Source: Nocardia takedensis NBRC 100417 | Lineage (GTDB): Bacteria > Actinomycetota > Actinomycetes > Mycobacteriales > Mycobacteriaceae | Direction: 5' to 3' | Length of the DNA stretch: 64,000 nucleotides | NCBI RefSeq assembly: GCF_000308695.1 | Contig: NZ_BAGG01000002.1 | Location: 183,933 to 247,932, forward strand | In this document: positions 16,044 through 25,385 of the stretch, piece by piece | How the letters are laid out: every line of letters begins with the position of its first letter | How positions within the stretch are numbered: the stretch's first letter is position 1 | Position numbers and translations under genes: made by a program | Notes under the pieces: generated by a model | What the model saw: only the letters and a program-made list of their open reading frames with translations | Database searches by the model: none | Told to the model about the DNA's origin: nothing

Positions 16044-16823
16044 TCAGGCGTGCAGGGGATCGGACGCGCTGGGCGCGTAGGTGGGTTCGTGCTTCTTGAG
16101 CAGGGCGATCACCCGATAGGTGATCGGCATGACCACCACCTCGCACAGTGTCTTCCACAGGAAGCCGATGATCACGTAGTTGACGAACTGTTGCCAGGTG
16201 TCGATGCCGATGGCGCCCGCGGCGATCGAGCAGAAGATCAGCGTGTCGGCGAATTCACCGACGACGGTCGACCCGATCAGCCTGGCCCACAGATACTTCT
16301 CCTTGGTGCGTTCCTTGATCAGCACCAGCGTCGCCGAATTGAGCAGCTGACCGACGAAATATCCGGCCAGACCGGCGATCACCAGCCGCGGCGTGGTGCC
16401 GATGACGGTGCGGAACGCCTCCTGGTTCTCGTAGAAGCCCGCCGCGGGCAGTCGGATGGCGATGGCGAAGCAGACCACCGTCAGCAGCAGGGCGGCGAAA
16501 CCGTAGTAGATGGCGTGCCGGGTGGCGCGGAACCCGTAGACCTCGCTCAGCACGTCGCCGAGGATGTAGGCCAGCGGGAACAGGAAGAAGGCGCCGTCGG
16601 TCGCGATCGGCAGGACCTGTAGCGGCCCCAGCGACACCGACTGGTCGCCGAAGAACTCCACGCCTTTGGTGGCGCAGATGTTGGAGATGATGAGGGTCGC
16701 GGTGAACAGTGCGACGATGGCCGGGTAGTACCCCCGCGCGACCTGGGCGAACGCCACGTGGTCTGCGGGGCGCCCAGACCCCTCGTGGTCTTCGGACTTG
16801 ATGGAATCACTCACGCGGCCCAT
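16044..16823 (-). CDS. Queuosine precursor transporter (YhhQ/Vut_1 family)
   Basis: 259 aa polytopic inner-membrane protein of the PF02592 family (COG1738), which imports preQ0, preQ1 or queuine for salvage. Characteristic segments are LIISNICATKG near the first span, PLAYILGDVLSEVYGF, and GEFADTLIFC in the C-terminal half (Glu and Asp in membrane-embedded positions). About six spans can be seen. The pairing with tgt, tail-to-tail across a shared terminator, supports the role. No queuosine synthesis gene is in the window, so salvage by import plus Tgt is the natural reading. Confidence 0.9.
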   Translation of the reverse strand: MGRVSDSIKSEDHEGSGRPADHVAFAQVARGYYPAIVALFTATLIISNICATKGVEFFGDQSVSLGPLQVLPIATDGAFFLFPLAYILGDVLSEVYGFRATRHAIYYGFAALLLTVVCFAIAIRLPAAGFYENQEAFRTVIGTTPRLVIAGLAGYFVGQLLNSATLVLIKERTKEKYLWARLIGSTVVGEFADTLIFCSIAAGAIGIDTWQQFVNYVIIGFLWKTLCEVVVMPITYRVIALLKKHEPTYAPSASDPLHA

Positions 16824-16908
16824 CCAACCAGGTCGGCACGGCCGGGGCGGGCACTCGGGGACGGCTTCGCCCGTACCCCGGTCGGTCCGTGCGCATTAGT
16901 CTGTAGCC

Positions 16909-17445
16909 ATGACGAAGCCCGGCGATTCCGACGAGTGGTGGAAACAGTACGGCGGCGAAGGCGTATCGCCGGAGTCCGGCGGCCAGAGCTCGGGGCCGCA
17001 GTACCCGACCTCCGAACCCCCGTCCGGATATCCCTCGGCTCCGCAGTACCCGCAGCAGCCGCCGCCCTCGCAGCCGCAGTACCCCCAGCAGTCCCAGCCG
17101 CAGTACCCGCAGCAGTCGCCGTATCCCCAGCAGGGGCCCTACGGTCAGCCGCAGCCGCCCGGGTACGGGTATCCGCCCGGGTACTCCCCGTACGGTCAGC
17201 CGGTCGCGCAGGGCACCAACGGGTTGGCGATCGGCGCGCTGGTGTCCTCGCTGATCGGGCTGTGCACGTGCAGCATCGGCTCGATCGTCGGCATCATCCT
17301 GGGCGCGATGGCGCTCAACCAGCTCAAGGAACGGCCCGGTCAGGAAGGGCGCGGCATGGCGCTGGCCGGCATCTGGGTCGGCGTCGGCGGCATCGTCGCC
17401 TGGGTCATCTACATCGTGGTGGTGCTGGCGACCAGTTCGGTCTGA
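16909..17445 (+). CDS. DUF4190 membrane protein with Pro/Gln/Tyr-rich cytoplasmic tail
   Basis: 178 aa. Residues about 1-100 are a low-complexity tail built from PQYPQQ repeats with GYGYPPG motifs. Residues about 105-175 form the DUF4190 domain with two membrane helices (LAIGALVSSLIGLCTCSIG and GIWVGVGGIVAWVIYIVVV) joined by the conserved LNQLKERPGQEGRGMALAG loop. Such proteins are common in actinobacteria, without assigned function. It faces the RDD-domain gene across a perfect 34-nt palindrome. Both proteins have Tyr/Gln-rich N-terminal tails of the same style. Confidence 0.83.
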   Translation: MTKPGDSDEWWKQYGGEGVSPESGGQSSGPQYPTSEPPSGYPSAPQYPQQPPPSQPQYPQQSQPQYPQQSPYPQQGPYGQPQPPGYGYPPGYSPYGQPVAQGTNGLAIGALVSSLIGLCTCSIGSIVGIILGAMALNQLKERPGQEGRGMALAGIWVGVGGIVAWVIYIVVVLATSSV

Positions 17446-17460
17446 GGTCCCCGAAGACGA

Positions 17461-17494
17461 CGAAGGGGCGCTCCCGGCCGGGAGCGCCCCTTCG
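17461..17494. terminator. Perfect 34-nt palindromic terminator
   Basis: CGAAGGGGCGCTCCCGG (17461-17477) is followed immediately by its exact reverse complement (17478-17494), i.e. about a 15-bp stem with a GGCC loop. Sits between two convergent genes, serving both. Confidence 0.82.
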
Positions 17495-17508
17495 ATGTTC
17501 GCGACCGC

Positions 17509-18213
17509 TTACTGCTGGGTCTTGAGGACCTGCGTGCCGCCGGCGAACTTGTCGTGCCAGCCCTGCTTGTTCGGGTCCTGCGAGATCGTGATCATGATGT
17601 AGATGACCAGGCCCAGCGTGACCAGGCCGCCGATGCACGGGATCACGTTGGCGATCATGAACGCGTTGCGCTTGAGCGAGGTCTCGGGGGTCATCGCGGC
17701 GCCGCCCGGGCCGACCACCTTCAGGCCCAGCAGCTTCTTGCCGACCGTCGCGCCCTGGTTGACGTCGAGCGCCACGAAGTAGCCGACCGCGACCGCGGTC
17801 CAGACCGCGCTGATGACGAAGCTCAGCACGATCGAGTCACCGAGCAGGGCGTTGATGATGCCCAGCGGGATGAACACGATCAGGTTGTCGATCAGACGCG
17901 CGCCGATCCGCACACCCAGATCGGCCGGGACACCGCCGCCGGGCGCGCCGTAGCCCTGCTGCTGGCCGTAGCCCTGCTGCGGGTACGCGTCCTGCTGACC
18001 GTACTGCTGCTGAGGCTGGCCGTAGGGCTGCTGCTGCCCGTACTGCGGCTGCTGCTGACCGTAGGGATCCTGCTGCCCGTACTGGGGCTGCTGGCCGTAC
18101 GGCTGCTGCTGGCCGTACTGCGGCGGCTGCTGGCCGTACTGCGGCTGGCCCTGCTGCGGGTACTGTTGTCCGCCCTGGGGATACTGGTTGGGGTCGTAGC
18201 CACCGCTTGTCAT
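17509..18213 (-). CDS. RDD-family membrane protein with YGQQ-repeat tail
   Basis: 234 aa. The N-terminal third (residues about 1-95) consists of YGQQ/PYGQ/PQYGQQ repeats with almost no charged residues, a prion-like low-complexity segment. The RDD domain follows (DLGVRIGARLIDNLIVFIPL contains the Arg-Asp signature), with three membrane helices and a GKKLLGLKVVG loop. RDD proteins are small polytopic membrane proteins, some implicated in ion transport; the role here is unknown. It lies 53 bp downstream of gluQ on the same strand. Confidence 0.87.
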   Translation of the reverse strand: MTSGGYDPNQYPQGGQQYPQQGQPQYGQQPPQYGQQQPYGQQPQYGQQDPYGQQQPQYGQQQPYGQPQQQYGQQDAYPQQGYGQQQGYGAPGGGVPADLGVRIGARLIDNLIVFIPLGIINALLGDSIVLSFVISAVWTAVAVGYFVALDVNQGATVGKKLLGLKVVGPGGAAMTPETSLKRNAFMIANVIPCIGGLVTLGLVIYIMITISQDPNKQGWHDKFAGGTQVLKTQQ

Positions 18214-18266
18214 AGTGTTTCGTCCTCGTCGTGATCAGGAGATCAGTAGATCGGTCGCTGCGTACG

Positions 18267-19211
18267 TTACGGACATTCGCGCGAATGCAACAACCCATTG
18301 TCCAGGAAGTTCCACGGGTGCCGCGGCAGGTCGGCGGGATCGAATCGGGTCAACAGCTCCGACGGTGTGCGCGCGCTATGGCCCAGGGAGCGCGCCAAGG
18401 CGGTGACCACGTCCTGCGAGGTCTCGCCCAGTGCCAGTCGATCCGCCAGCGTGACCGATCCGTCCCTTTTGGCCAGACGTTGTCCGTCGGCGTTCAACAC
18501 CAGGGGGACATGGGCGTAATTCGGTACGGGCAGGTCCAACAGCGAAGCCAGATAAGCCTGCCGCGGCGTGGAGGGCAGCAGGTCGTCACCGCGCACCACC
18601 TGATCGATGCCTTGCGCCGCGTCGTCCACCACGACCGCGAGGTTGTAGGCGGGCATCCCGTCACCGCGCCGCAGCACCACGTCGTCCACCGGGCCGCGGT
18701 AGCGCCCGTGTAATTCGTCGACGATCTCGAATTCGTCGGTGTCGGCGCGCAACCGCAGCGCCGCGGGCCTGCCGGCAGCCACCCGCTCGGCCCGCTGCGC
18801 CGCCGTCAGGTCGCGGCAGGTGCCCGGGTACGCGCCCATCGGGCCGTGCGGCGCGGAGGCGGCCTGTTGGATCTCCCGTCGCGTGCAGAAACATTCGTAG
18901 GTGCGCCCGGCCGCGGTGAGCCGGTCGATCGCCGACTCGTAGCGCGGCAGACGCTCGCTCTGGCGCACCACCGGGCCGTCCCAGTCCAGTCCGATCGCGG
19001 CCAGATCGCGCAGTTGCCGTTCCTCCGCGCCCGGACGCACCCGGTCGAGGTCCTCCACGCGCAACAGGAAAGCGCGTCCGGTGGAACGGGCGAACAGCCA
19101 GGCCAGCAGCGCGGTGCGCAGATTGCCCAGGTGCAGGTCACCCGACGGGCTGGGTGCGTAACGGCCCGCGCCGCGGGTTTCCGGGGCGGCGGGCGCGGGT
19201 ACCTCAGGCAT
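18267..19211 (-). CDS. gluQ: Glutamyl-queuosine tRNA(Asp) synthetase
   Basis: 314 aa truncated GluRS paralog that lacks the anticodon-binding domain. By family knowledge (GluQRS) it activates glutamate and attaches it to the queuosine base at position 34 of tRNA-Asp. Visible: class I nucleotide motif HLGN at 27-30 (HIGH), KRDGS near residue 250 (KMSKS), and a zinc site from CFC and the following YPGTC. A C-terminal extension of about 50 residues contains a second helical segment. Together with tgt and the precursor transporter nearby it indicates that this organism makes glutamyl-queuosine. The upstream DUF309 gene ends 36 bp away on the same strand. The ribosome site is weak. Confidence 0.9.
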   Translation of the reverse strand: MPEVPAPAAPETRGAGRYAPSPSGDLHLGNLRTALLAWLFARSTGRAFLLRVEDLDRVRPGAEERQLRDLAAIGLDWDGPVVRQSERLPRYESAIDRLTAAGRTYECFCTRREIQQAASAPHGPMGAYPGTCRDLTAAQRAERVAAGRPAALRLRADTDEFEIVDELHGRYRGPVDDVVLRRGDGMPAYNLAVVVDDAAQGIDQVVRGDDLLPSTPRQAYLASLLDLPVPNYAHVPLVLNADGQRLAKRDGSVTLADRLALGETSQDVVTALARSLGHSARTPSELLTRFDPADLPRHPWNFLDNGLLHSRECP

Positions 19212-19247
19212 CGGGACGAAGGCGAGCGGGTCCGGCGAGCACGACTG

Positions 19248-19766
19248 TCATGGTAGGTCGTCGGCGGTCGCCGTCAGCCGCGGCTTCAAATCGTCCTCGC
19301 CCAGCGGTGTTCCCGCGTCCAGCGCGGCCACCAAGATGGTCGCATGGGCGATTAGTCCCGAACGGTTGATTCCGTACGGGAGCGGAGCCCGCCGCCGTTC
19401 TCCGCTATCCGCCTCCGGGAACGCCTCCAGGCGCGCGACCGCACGGGTGAGCAGGGTCCGGGCGCCCTTCGGATTGCCCCGTTGTATGTGCGTGATGCCG
19501 ACGGCGTATTGCGCCAAGCCCTGCCATAGCATCCGCTCAGCGAACGGCCCGTTCTTCCATGCCGCCTCCAATACCTCGTGTGCGTTGAATGCGAGTCCGT
19601 CATCCAGCAGTTGCTGGGCGAAGGAGAGAGTTTGCTGGGGTGGAAGATTCAGATCGTCCGGAATTCGGGGAACACCGGCACTGCCGTGCGGTAGCGGACG
19701 TCCGAATCGATCCCTCGGACGGGGGTTACGGGCGCGACCTGCCTCGTCGCGGGGGCGTTCGACCAT
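19248..19766 (-). CDS. DUF309 family protein
   Basis: 172 aa soluble helical protein. The DUF309 signature is visible as FNAHEVLEAAWKNGPFAERMLWQ (quoted in two parts: FNAHEVLEAAWK and LWQGLAQYAVGITHIQRGN), a conserved His/Glu pair followed by Trp. Function is unknown; the fold is thought to be an all-alpha bundle. Start ATG 19766 precedes an arginine-rich leader and the conserved PPQQTLSFAQQLLDDGLAFN region; frames further upstream look non-coding. First of a minus-strand run with gluQ and the RDD gene, so it may be in their operon. Confidence 0.8.
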   Translation of the reverse strand: MVERPRDEAGRARNPRPRDRFGRPLPHGSAGVPRIPDDLNLPPQQTLSFAQQLLDDGLAFNAHEVLEAAWKNGPFAERMLWQGLAQYAVGITHIQRGNPKGARTLLTRAVARLEAFPEADSGERRRAPLPYGINRSGLIAHATILVAALDAGTPLGEDDLKPRLTATADDLP

Positions 19767-20187
19767 GTACCCATGATCCACGGTGTCTCGGACATGTGTC
19801 ACGGATGTGGCACACGGGTGGGTCAATTGACGGATCACAGACCAATCACGCCGGCGCAAAAGGTGAACTGGGGTGTCGAACAGCAATGAATGTCCGAGTC
19901 TGGCAATGCTCCCGCAACCTCGTATCTTCGCAAGGTTGGCAAATGCAAAGATCGAAAAATACTGGGGTCGGCAAACTATGGGCGGACCTGCTAGTGTTTG
20001 ACGAGGGGTCACCCCCGCGAGGTGTTTTCACCTCGATTCACCGTGCGATTGCGACGCACCGTGAACGTAGCGCGCTTCCACTAGGCGCACCACGGGGATT
20101 CGGCGCTTCTCCGTCGAATACCGGTGCTGGGTACAGCGATGTCCGAAATAATTTCTCGTTTCTCGACGCAGCAAAGGAGCATGTGCC
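19767..20187. other. Divergent intergenic region
   Basis: 421 bp, noticeably more A/T-rich than the surroundings (for example the stretch around 19935-19975). No convincing gene; open frames across it are short or have implausible composition. It holds promoters for DUF309 (minus) and DUF397 (plus) and the inverted repeat listed separately. Confidence 0.5.
20018..20035. promoter_or_regulatory. Inverted repeat upstream of DUF397 gene
   Basis: CGAGGTG (20018-20024) - TTTT - CACCTCG (20029-20035), perfect 7-bp arms, 153 bp upstream of the GTG. Candidate operator for an XRE-type partner or a small hairpin; not decidable by eye. Confidence 0.35.
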
Positions 20188-20397
20188 GTGGAGGTTGATC
20201 TGACGGGTGCGATGTGGCGCAAGAGCGTGCACAGCGGCCCCGACGGGAACTGCGTGGAAGTGGCATTTCTCGGCGACGGCAATGTAGCGGTCCGCGACAC
20301 CAAGGACAATGGAATCGGCCCCGTGCTGGCCTTCACCCCCGGTGAATGGGACGCGTTTCTAACCGGCGTCTCGCGGGGCGGGTTCGGGCACGCCTGA
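20188..20397 (+). CDS. DUF397 domain protein
   Basis: 69 aa. Matches the DUF397 pattern throughout: WRKSVHSGPDGNCVEVA, then VAVRDTKDNGIGPVLAFTPGEWDAFL. In actinomycetes such proteins are usually encoded beside an XRE regulator (as in the BldB/AbaA-type pairs) and may act as its small partner. Here no XRE gene adjoins it; the nearest is at 2.3-3.2 kb, so this is an orphan copy. GTG 20188 has AAAGGAG about 8 nt upstream. Confidence 0.88.
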   Translation: MEVDLTGAMWRKSVHSGPDGNCVEVAFLGDGNVAVRDTKDNGIGPVLAFTPGEWDAFLTGVSRGGFGHA

Positions 20398-20444
20398 GAC
20401 GGGTTCGCAACCCGGTCAGCAGGGGCCCCGGGCCACGCGGGCTC

Positions 20445-20461
20445 GGGGCCTTCGCGGCCCC
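20445..20461 (+). terminator. Weak hairpin after DUF397
   Basis: GGGGCC (20445-20450) - TTCGC - GGCCCC (20456-20461), followed by CTTC. Short stem; possible terminator. Confidence 0.35.
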
Positions 20462-20555
20462 TTCATCGGTGAAAGCGCTGCGTGACAGCAATTCTCGCGT
20501 CGGTACGTGCCGGATCGACGCGGTCGCGTGAACGTTCCCCGTCTCGGCGATCCCG

Positions 20556-20593
20556 CCGGCGGTGATTCCCCGACGCCGCGGAATCACCGCCGG
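20556..20593. promoter_or_regulatory. Long hairpin or operator upstream of acyltransferase-like gene
   Basis: Perfect 14-bp arms CCGGCGGTGATTCC (20556-20569) and GGAATCACCGCCGG (20580-20593), 10-nt loop, 44 bp before the ATG. It could terminate DUF397 transcripts, act as a 5'UTR hairpin, or be a dimeric operator. Confidence 0.45.
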
Positions 20594-20637
20594 AGGGCAT
20601 CGCCGGACGTCCTCGCCCGGGTCGATAGGCTCGGAAA

Positions 20638-22392
20638 ATGGACGAACGCGAAGGATCGACAACGGAGTCGACACCGTCGCGTCGCCGCGGGGAACGGATC
20701 GCGCCGCAGGACGCCACCATGTACTGGCTGTCCCGGCGCACCCGCAACGACCTCTTCCTGCTCTACGCCTTCGCCGACACGGGCGTGCCCACCGGCGAAC
20801 TCCGCGCGCGCGTCGTCGCCCGCGCCGCCCGAATCCCCGACCTGGGCATCCGGCTGCGCCCCGTCCCTCGCGACCTCGACTATCCGCGCTGGACGCCCTG
20901 TGATTTCCACCCCGACCAGTTCCTCGAACACGCCCTTCCTCAACGGAACTGGGCCGCATTGTTGGACGCGCTCGGCGGACTTCTCGACACCGGGGTACGA
21001 GCGGAGACGCGGCCGTGGCGGTTACACGTCTTCCGCGGGATCGTCGGAGCGCCCGATCCGTTCGGGGGTTCGGAGTCTGCGGTCACGGTGGCCGTCCTCC
21101 AGGTGTCCCACGCCCTCGCCGACGGGCAGCGCGCCGCCGCCATCGCGCGCGCACTGTTCGCGCCGGGTGACGCGGAAATCCCTGCCGCGATGGAAGGGAC
21201 GTCGGTGCCTGCGAATTCGGCGCGAACACCCCGCCCGTGGCGGACCGCCGTGGACGGAACCCGAGGGGCGGAGCGCCTTCGCCTCGCCGCAGGCGCGGCC
21301 GGCCGTTCCCCGCTTCTCGACCGTGGCCGGTCGACGCTCGACGCCATGGTGGGCCTCTCGCGACTGCCCGTGCAGATGGTGTCGACCGTGACCCGCGGCA
21401 TAGCGGCCTACCGCGCCCAACGCGAACTCGCGGAAGCCACCGCGGCGGGGCTCGTTCCCGAGCCGGGGCCCGCGTTCGAGCCGACGCTGGTGAATCGGCC
21501 CCCGGTCGGTGGCCCCGAGTCGGCCGATGTCTCCGGGGCGACGACTGGTGACCGAGAATCGTTCGGTGGCCCTGGGCCGGTCGATATCGAGGCGGTCGGT
21601 GTCTCGGGGGCCGTTGCTGTCGGGCCGGCCGGTGTGTCCGGGACCGCCCGCAAGCTGCCTCGTGCCGGTGTTTCGGAGCCAGTCGGTGTGTCCGGGACCG
21701 CAGGTGTCTCCGGGCACGCGGTGCGTCTGCTGGTTCTGGACGCGAACCGTCTGCGGGTACCGGGCCGGACCCTCACCGTCCTCGTCCTCACCGCGGTCTC
21801 GCTCGCCCTGGACGAATACCTCACCGCCCGAGGCGAACCGGTCCCGAGACTCGGTGCGCAAGTACCGGTGGCGGTCCGCGCGGGCGGCCGGGTTCGCAAC
21901 CACTACCGCAGCGTCGGCGTCGACCTGCACATCGAAGAGTCGACGCTCGCCCGCCGGGCCGAGCTGATCGCCGCCGACCTCGCCGACCGCCGCGCCAGGA
22001 TCCGTCACCCCCTGCTCGACGCGCAGGATCGCGTCACCACGGTCACCCCGGCGGCGGTGCTCCGTCGCGACGTGGCCGGCTATCCGCTCGACACCCCGCC
22101 CCGCATCGCCGGACACACCGTCGTCTCCAGCGTCGACCGCGGCCCCGCCGACCTCGATTTCGGCGGACATTCCCTGTTCACCGCGGGCTTCCCCGCCATC
22201 GGGCCGGTCATGCGCCTGACCCACGGCCTGCACGGCCTCGGCGAAACCCGCACCCTCTCGATCCACGCCGACCCCGCCGTCCTGCCCGATCTCGACGCTT
22301 ACACCGCGCTGCTCCGGACGGCTCTTGTCCGAGTGGGCGACCTCGCGCCCGCCGAGAACGGCGAGCGACCTGCCGCACCACCCGGCACCTGA
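20638..22392 (+). CDS. Divergent WS/DGAT-type acyltransferase-like protein
   Basis: 584 aa. The start APQDATMYWLSRRTRN resembles the N-terminus of wax ester synthase/diacylglycerol acyltransferases. Their catalytic HHxxxDG appears as S157-H158-A-L-A-D162-G163. The first His is replaced by Ser, but the second, catalytic, His and the DG are kept. The C-terminal half has the DUF1298-like pattern (VVSSVDRGPADLDFGG and ISIHADPAVLPD-type ending). Between the two halves, residues about 275-360 are a proline/glycine/valine-rich insert with GVSGxA repeats. ATG 20638 has no clear ribosome site but is the only start before the conserved N-terminus. It may make wax esters or triacylglycerol or acylate another acceptor; activity is uncertain. 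Confidence 0.68.
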   Translation: MDEREGSTTESTPSRRRGERIAPQDATMYWLSRRTRNDLFLLYAFADTGVPTGELRARVVARAARIPDLGIRLRPVPRDLDYPRWTPCDFHPDQFLEHALPQRNWAALLDALGGLLDTGVRAETRPWRLHVFRGIVGAPDPFGGSESAVTVAVLQVSHALADGQRAAAIARALFAPGDAEIPAAMEGTSVPANSARTPRPWRTAVDGTRGAERLRLAAGAAGRSPLLDRGRSTLDAMVGLSRLPVQMVSTVTRGIAAYRAQRELAEATAAGLVPEPGPAFEPTLVNRPPVGGPESADVSGATTGDRESFGGPGPVDIEAVGVSGAVAVGPAGVSGTARKLPRAGVSEPVGVSGTAGVSGHAVRLLVLDANRLRVPGRTLTVLVLTAVSLALDEYLTARGEPVPRLGAQVPVAVRAGGRVRNHYRSVGVDLHIEESTLARRAELIAADLADRRARIRHPLLDAQDRVTTVTPAAVLRRDVAGYPLDTPPRIAGHTVVSSVDRGPADLDFGGHSLFTAGFPAIGPVMRLTHGLHGLGETRTLSIHADPAVLPDLDAYTALLRTALVRVGDLAPAENGERPAAPPGT

Positions 22393-22408
22393 ACGCCGCT
22401 ACGTTCAG
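22389..22408. terminator. Hairpin at the stop of the acyltransferase-like gene
   Basis: CTGAACG (22389-22395) - CCGCTA - CGTTCAG (22402-22408). A short perfect stem overlapping the stop codon; the only terminator-like structure in the 186 bp convergent gap to 22579. Confidence 0.4.
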
Positions 22409-22578
22409 CGCCATTCCGTGGAGGTGTTCCTCGCCGGCCGCCGAGATCATGGCGCCACCGACACCGACCGGCCGTGTTCCGCCCGTGGTACCGGTCGGGC
22501 CGCCCGGTGGACTCCGCCGGTGCGCTGGGCGGCAGCGTGAAGGAGTTGGCGCCGGTCGGCGAAAGCGATCACCGACGA

Positions 22579-23502
22579 TCAGGCGGGGTAGCGGGCCAGG
22601 AGTCGGGAGTCGAGGTCGCGGAGGTGATCGTGACCGTAGGGGCCGTTCTCCAGGGTGTCGAACAAGACCGGGGGGAGGTCCTGGGTGAGGTCGGGGGAGC
22701 GGGAGGCGGCGGCCAGGGCGATGGTGGCGACGGTGTCGACGTCGCCGGTCCAGGCCACCGCGTGGCGCAGGATGTCGGCGACGCTGTCGGAACTGGCGAG
22801 CGAGGTGAGGGCGGCGCGCACGCTCATCCACCCTTTCGAGCCGACCGTGCCGCGCCACGGCTGGGACCACTGTGGACCGAGATGCCCGGCGATCCAGCCG
22901 GCGACCTTGGGGACGGGGCCGAGACGGCGGTGGCAGTAGTGCACGGCCAAGGCGGCGGCTTGGGCGGCGGCGATACCGTCGGCGGTGTCGTGGGTGACGC
23001 GGGCTTGTTCGCGCGCGTGCCACAGCACCTCCTCGACCGTGGGCAGCAGGCCGATCGGCCCCGACCGCATCGCCGCTCCGCTCTTGTCGGAGGCCGGACG
23101 GATACCGGCGAGCAGTTCCGCCCCCGTGTGGACGGTGTCGAGGAATTCCTGGAACCGTCGGGCGTAACCGTCGCGGGGGTCGCGATGGTAGGCGCGGACG
23201 AAATGCTCGGCCAGGTGCGCGCGATCCCACGGTTCCCCGGAGACCAGCAGTTCGGCGACGGCGAGGCTCATCTGGGTGTCGTCGGTGTAGCGGCCGGGTA
23301 GCACCCCGAGGTGGGTCGGATGCTGGACGTAGCCCGCCAGCGTGTTGTGCGCGGTGACGAACGCCGGATCGGCGTACTCGAATCCCGCCCCGTAGGCGTC
23401 ACCCACCGCCGCTTCGACCAGCACGGTCCACCCCGTTTCCTCCCGCCGGACCCGACCCTCGGCCCGTGACGCAGGAGAGTATGCCACCGCCCCGCCCGCC
23501 AT
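22579..23502 (-). CDS. ADP-ribosylglycohydrolase family protein
   Basis: 307 aa. Family motifs are present: GDAYGAGFEY near the N-terminus, GRYTDDTQM (the DDT metal-binding signature) at about residue 70, and GDVDTVATIALAAA in the C-terminal half providing the second metal-binding Asp pair. Such enzymes use two Mg ions to remove ADP-ribose from proteins or small molecules. There is no adjacent ADP-ribosyltransferase, so a DraG-type regulatory pair is not indicated. Start: ATG 23502 is the first in-frame codon after the tRNA terminator; its ribosome site is poor. Transcribed in the same direction as tRNA-Ser(GGA), 96 bp downstream of it. Confidence 0.83.
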   Translation of the reverse strand: MAGGAVAYSPASRAEGRVRREETGWTVLVEAAVGDAYGAGFEYADPAFVTAHNTLAGYVQHPTHLGVLPGRYTDDTQMSLAVAELLVSGEPWDRAHLAEHFVRAYHRDPRDGYARRFQEFLDTVHTGAELLAGIRPASDKSGAAMRSGPIGLLPTVEEVLWHAREQARVTHDTADGIAAAQAAALAVHYCHRRLGPVPKVAGWIAGHLGPQWSQPWRGTVGSKGWMSVRAALTSLASSDSVADILRHAVAWTGDVDTVATIALAAASRSPDLTQDLPPVLFDTLENGPYGHDHLRDLDSRLLARYPA

Positions 23503-23557
23503 AGCAGAGGATTTGTACCCTCCCTCCCCGCCACGGAACCGAGCCCGGAAACGAGTC

Positions 23558-23591
23558 GAGCCGGGCGGAAACTCACGTTTCCACCCGGCTC
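23558..23591 (-). terminator. Terminator of tRNA-Ser(GGA)
   Basis: GAGCCGGG-C-GGAAAC (23558-23572) pairs with GTTTCC-A-CCCGGCTC (23577-23591) apart from one central mismatch; 4-nt loop. Lies 7 bp beyond the 3' end of the tRNA on its strand. Confidence 0.65.
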
Positions 23592-23598
23592 GGCACGA

Positions 23599-23686
23599 TG
23601 GCGGAGGATAGGGGATTTGAACCCCTGAGGGCGTTAACCCAACCCGCGTTCCAGGCGAGCGCCATAGGCCACTAGGCGAATCCTCC
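23599..23686 (-). tRNA. tRNA-Ser (anticodon GGA)
   Basis: Class II tRNA on the minus strand. Acceptor GGAGGAT (23686-23680) pairs with ATCCTCC (23609-23603); discriminator G at 23602 and encoded CCA at 23601-23599. The anticodon loop reads CTGGAAC, anticodon GGA. It has a long variable arm and the T-arm motif GGTTCAAATCC. Decodes UCC/UCU. Second serine tRNA in this window. Confidence 0.95.
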
Positions 23687-23795
23687 GTGGAGCAGCATAG
23701 CGGCTGCACCCCGCGCGACGCCAAACCGGGGTGTCGGCGGGGGTGGTGGACCCCGATTGGACGCGGCGGGCGCTGGACCCGCTACACTGGCCGAC

Positions 23796-25343
<1,548 letters not shown>

Positions 25344-25351
25344 GTCAAGGG

Positions 25352-25379
25352 CGGCGGGCGCGGTCGGACGCGCCCGCCG
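25352..25379. terminator. Bidirectional hairpin terminator
   Basis: CGGCGGGCGCG (25352-25362) / CGCGCCCGCCG (25369-25379), perfect 11-bp stem, 6-nt loop, between convergent stops at 25343 and 25386. Confidence 0.72.
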
Positions 25380-25385
25380 TCGCGG

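Noticed and set aside
19589..20203. A 204-codon plus-strand frame across the DUF309/DUF397 gap
   Set aside because: Starts antisense to DUF309, then enters A/T-rich promoter-like sequence and overlaps the DUF397 start; no family resemblance.
20188..20397. DUF397 protein as half of a toxin-antitoxin pair with an adjacent XRE gene
   Set aside because: No XRE gene adjoins it; the only XRE protein in the window is 17 kb away.
2158..23686. The two tRNA-Ser genes as integration sites of a mobile element
   Set aside because: No integrase gene and no duplicated tRNA 3' end was found near either; both are followed by ordinary terminators.
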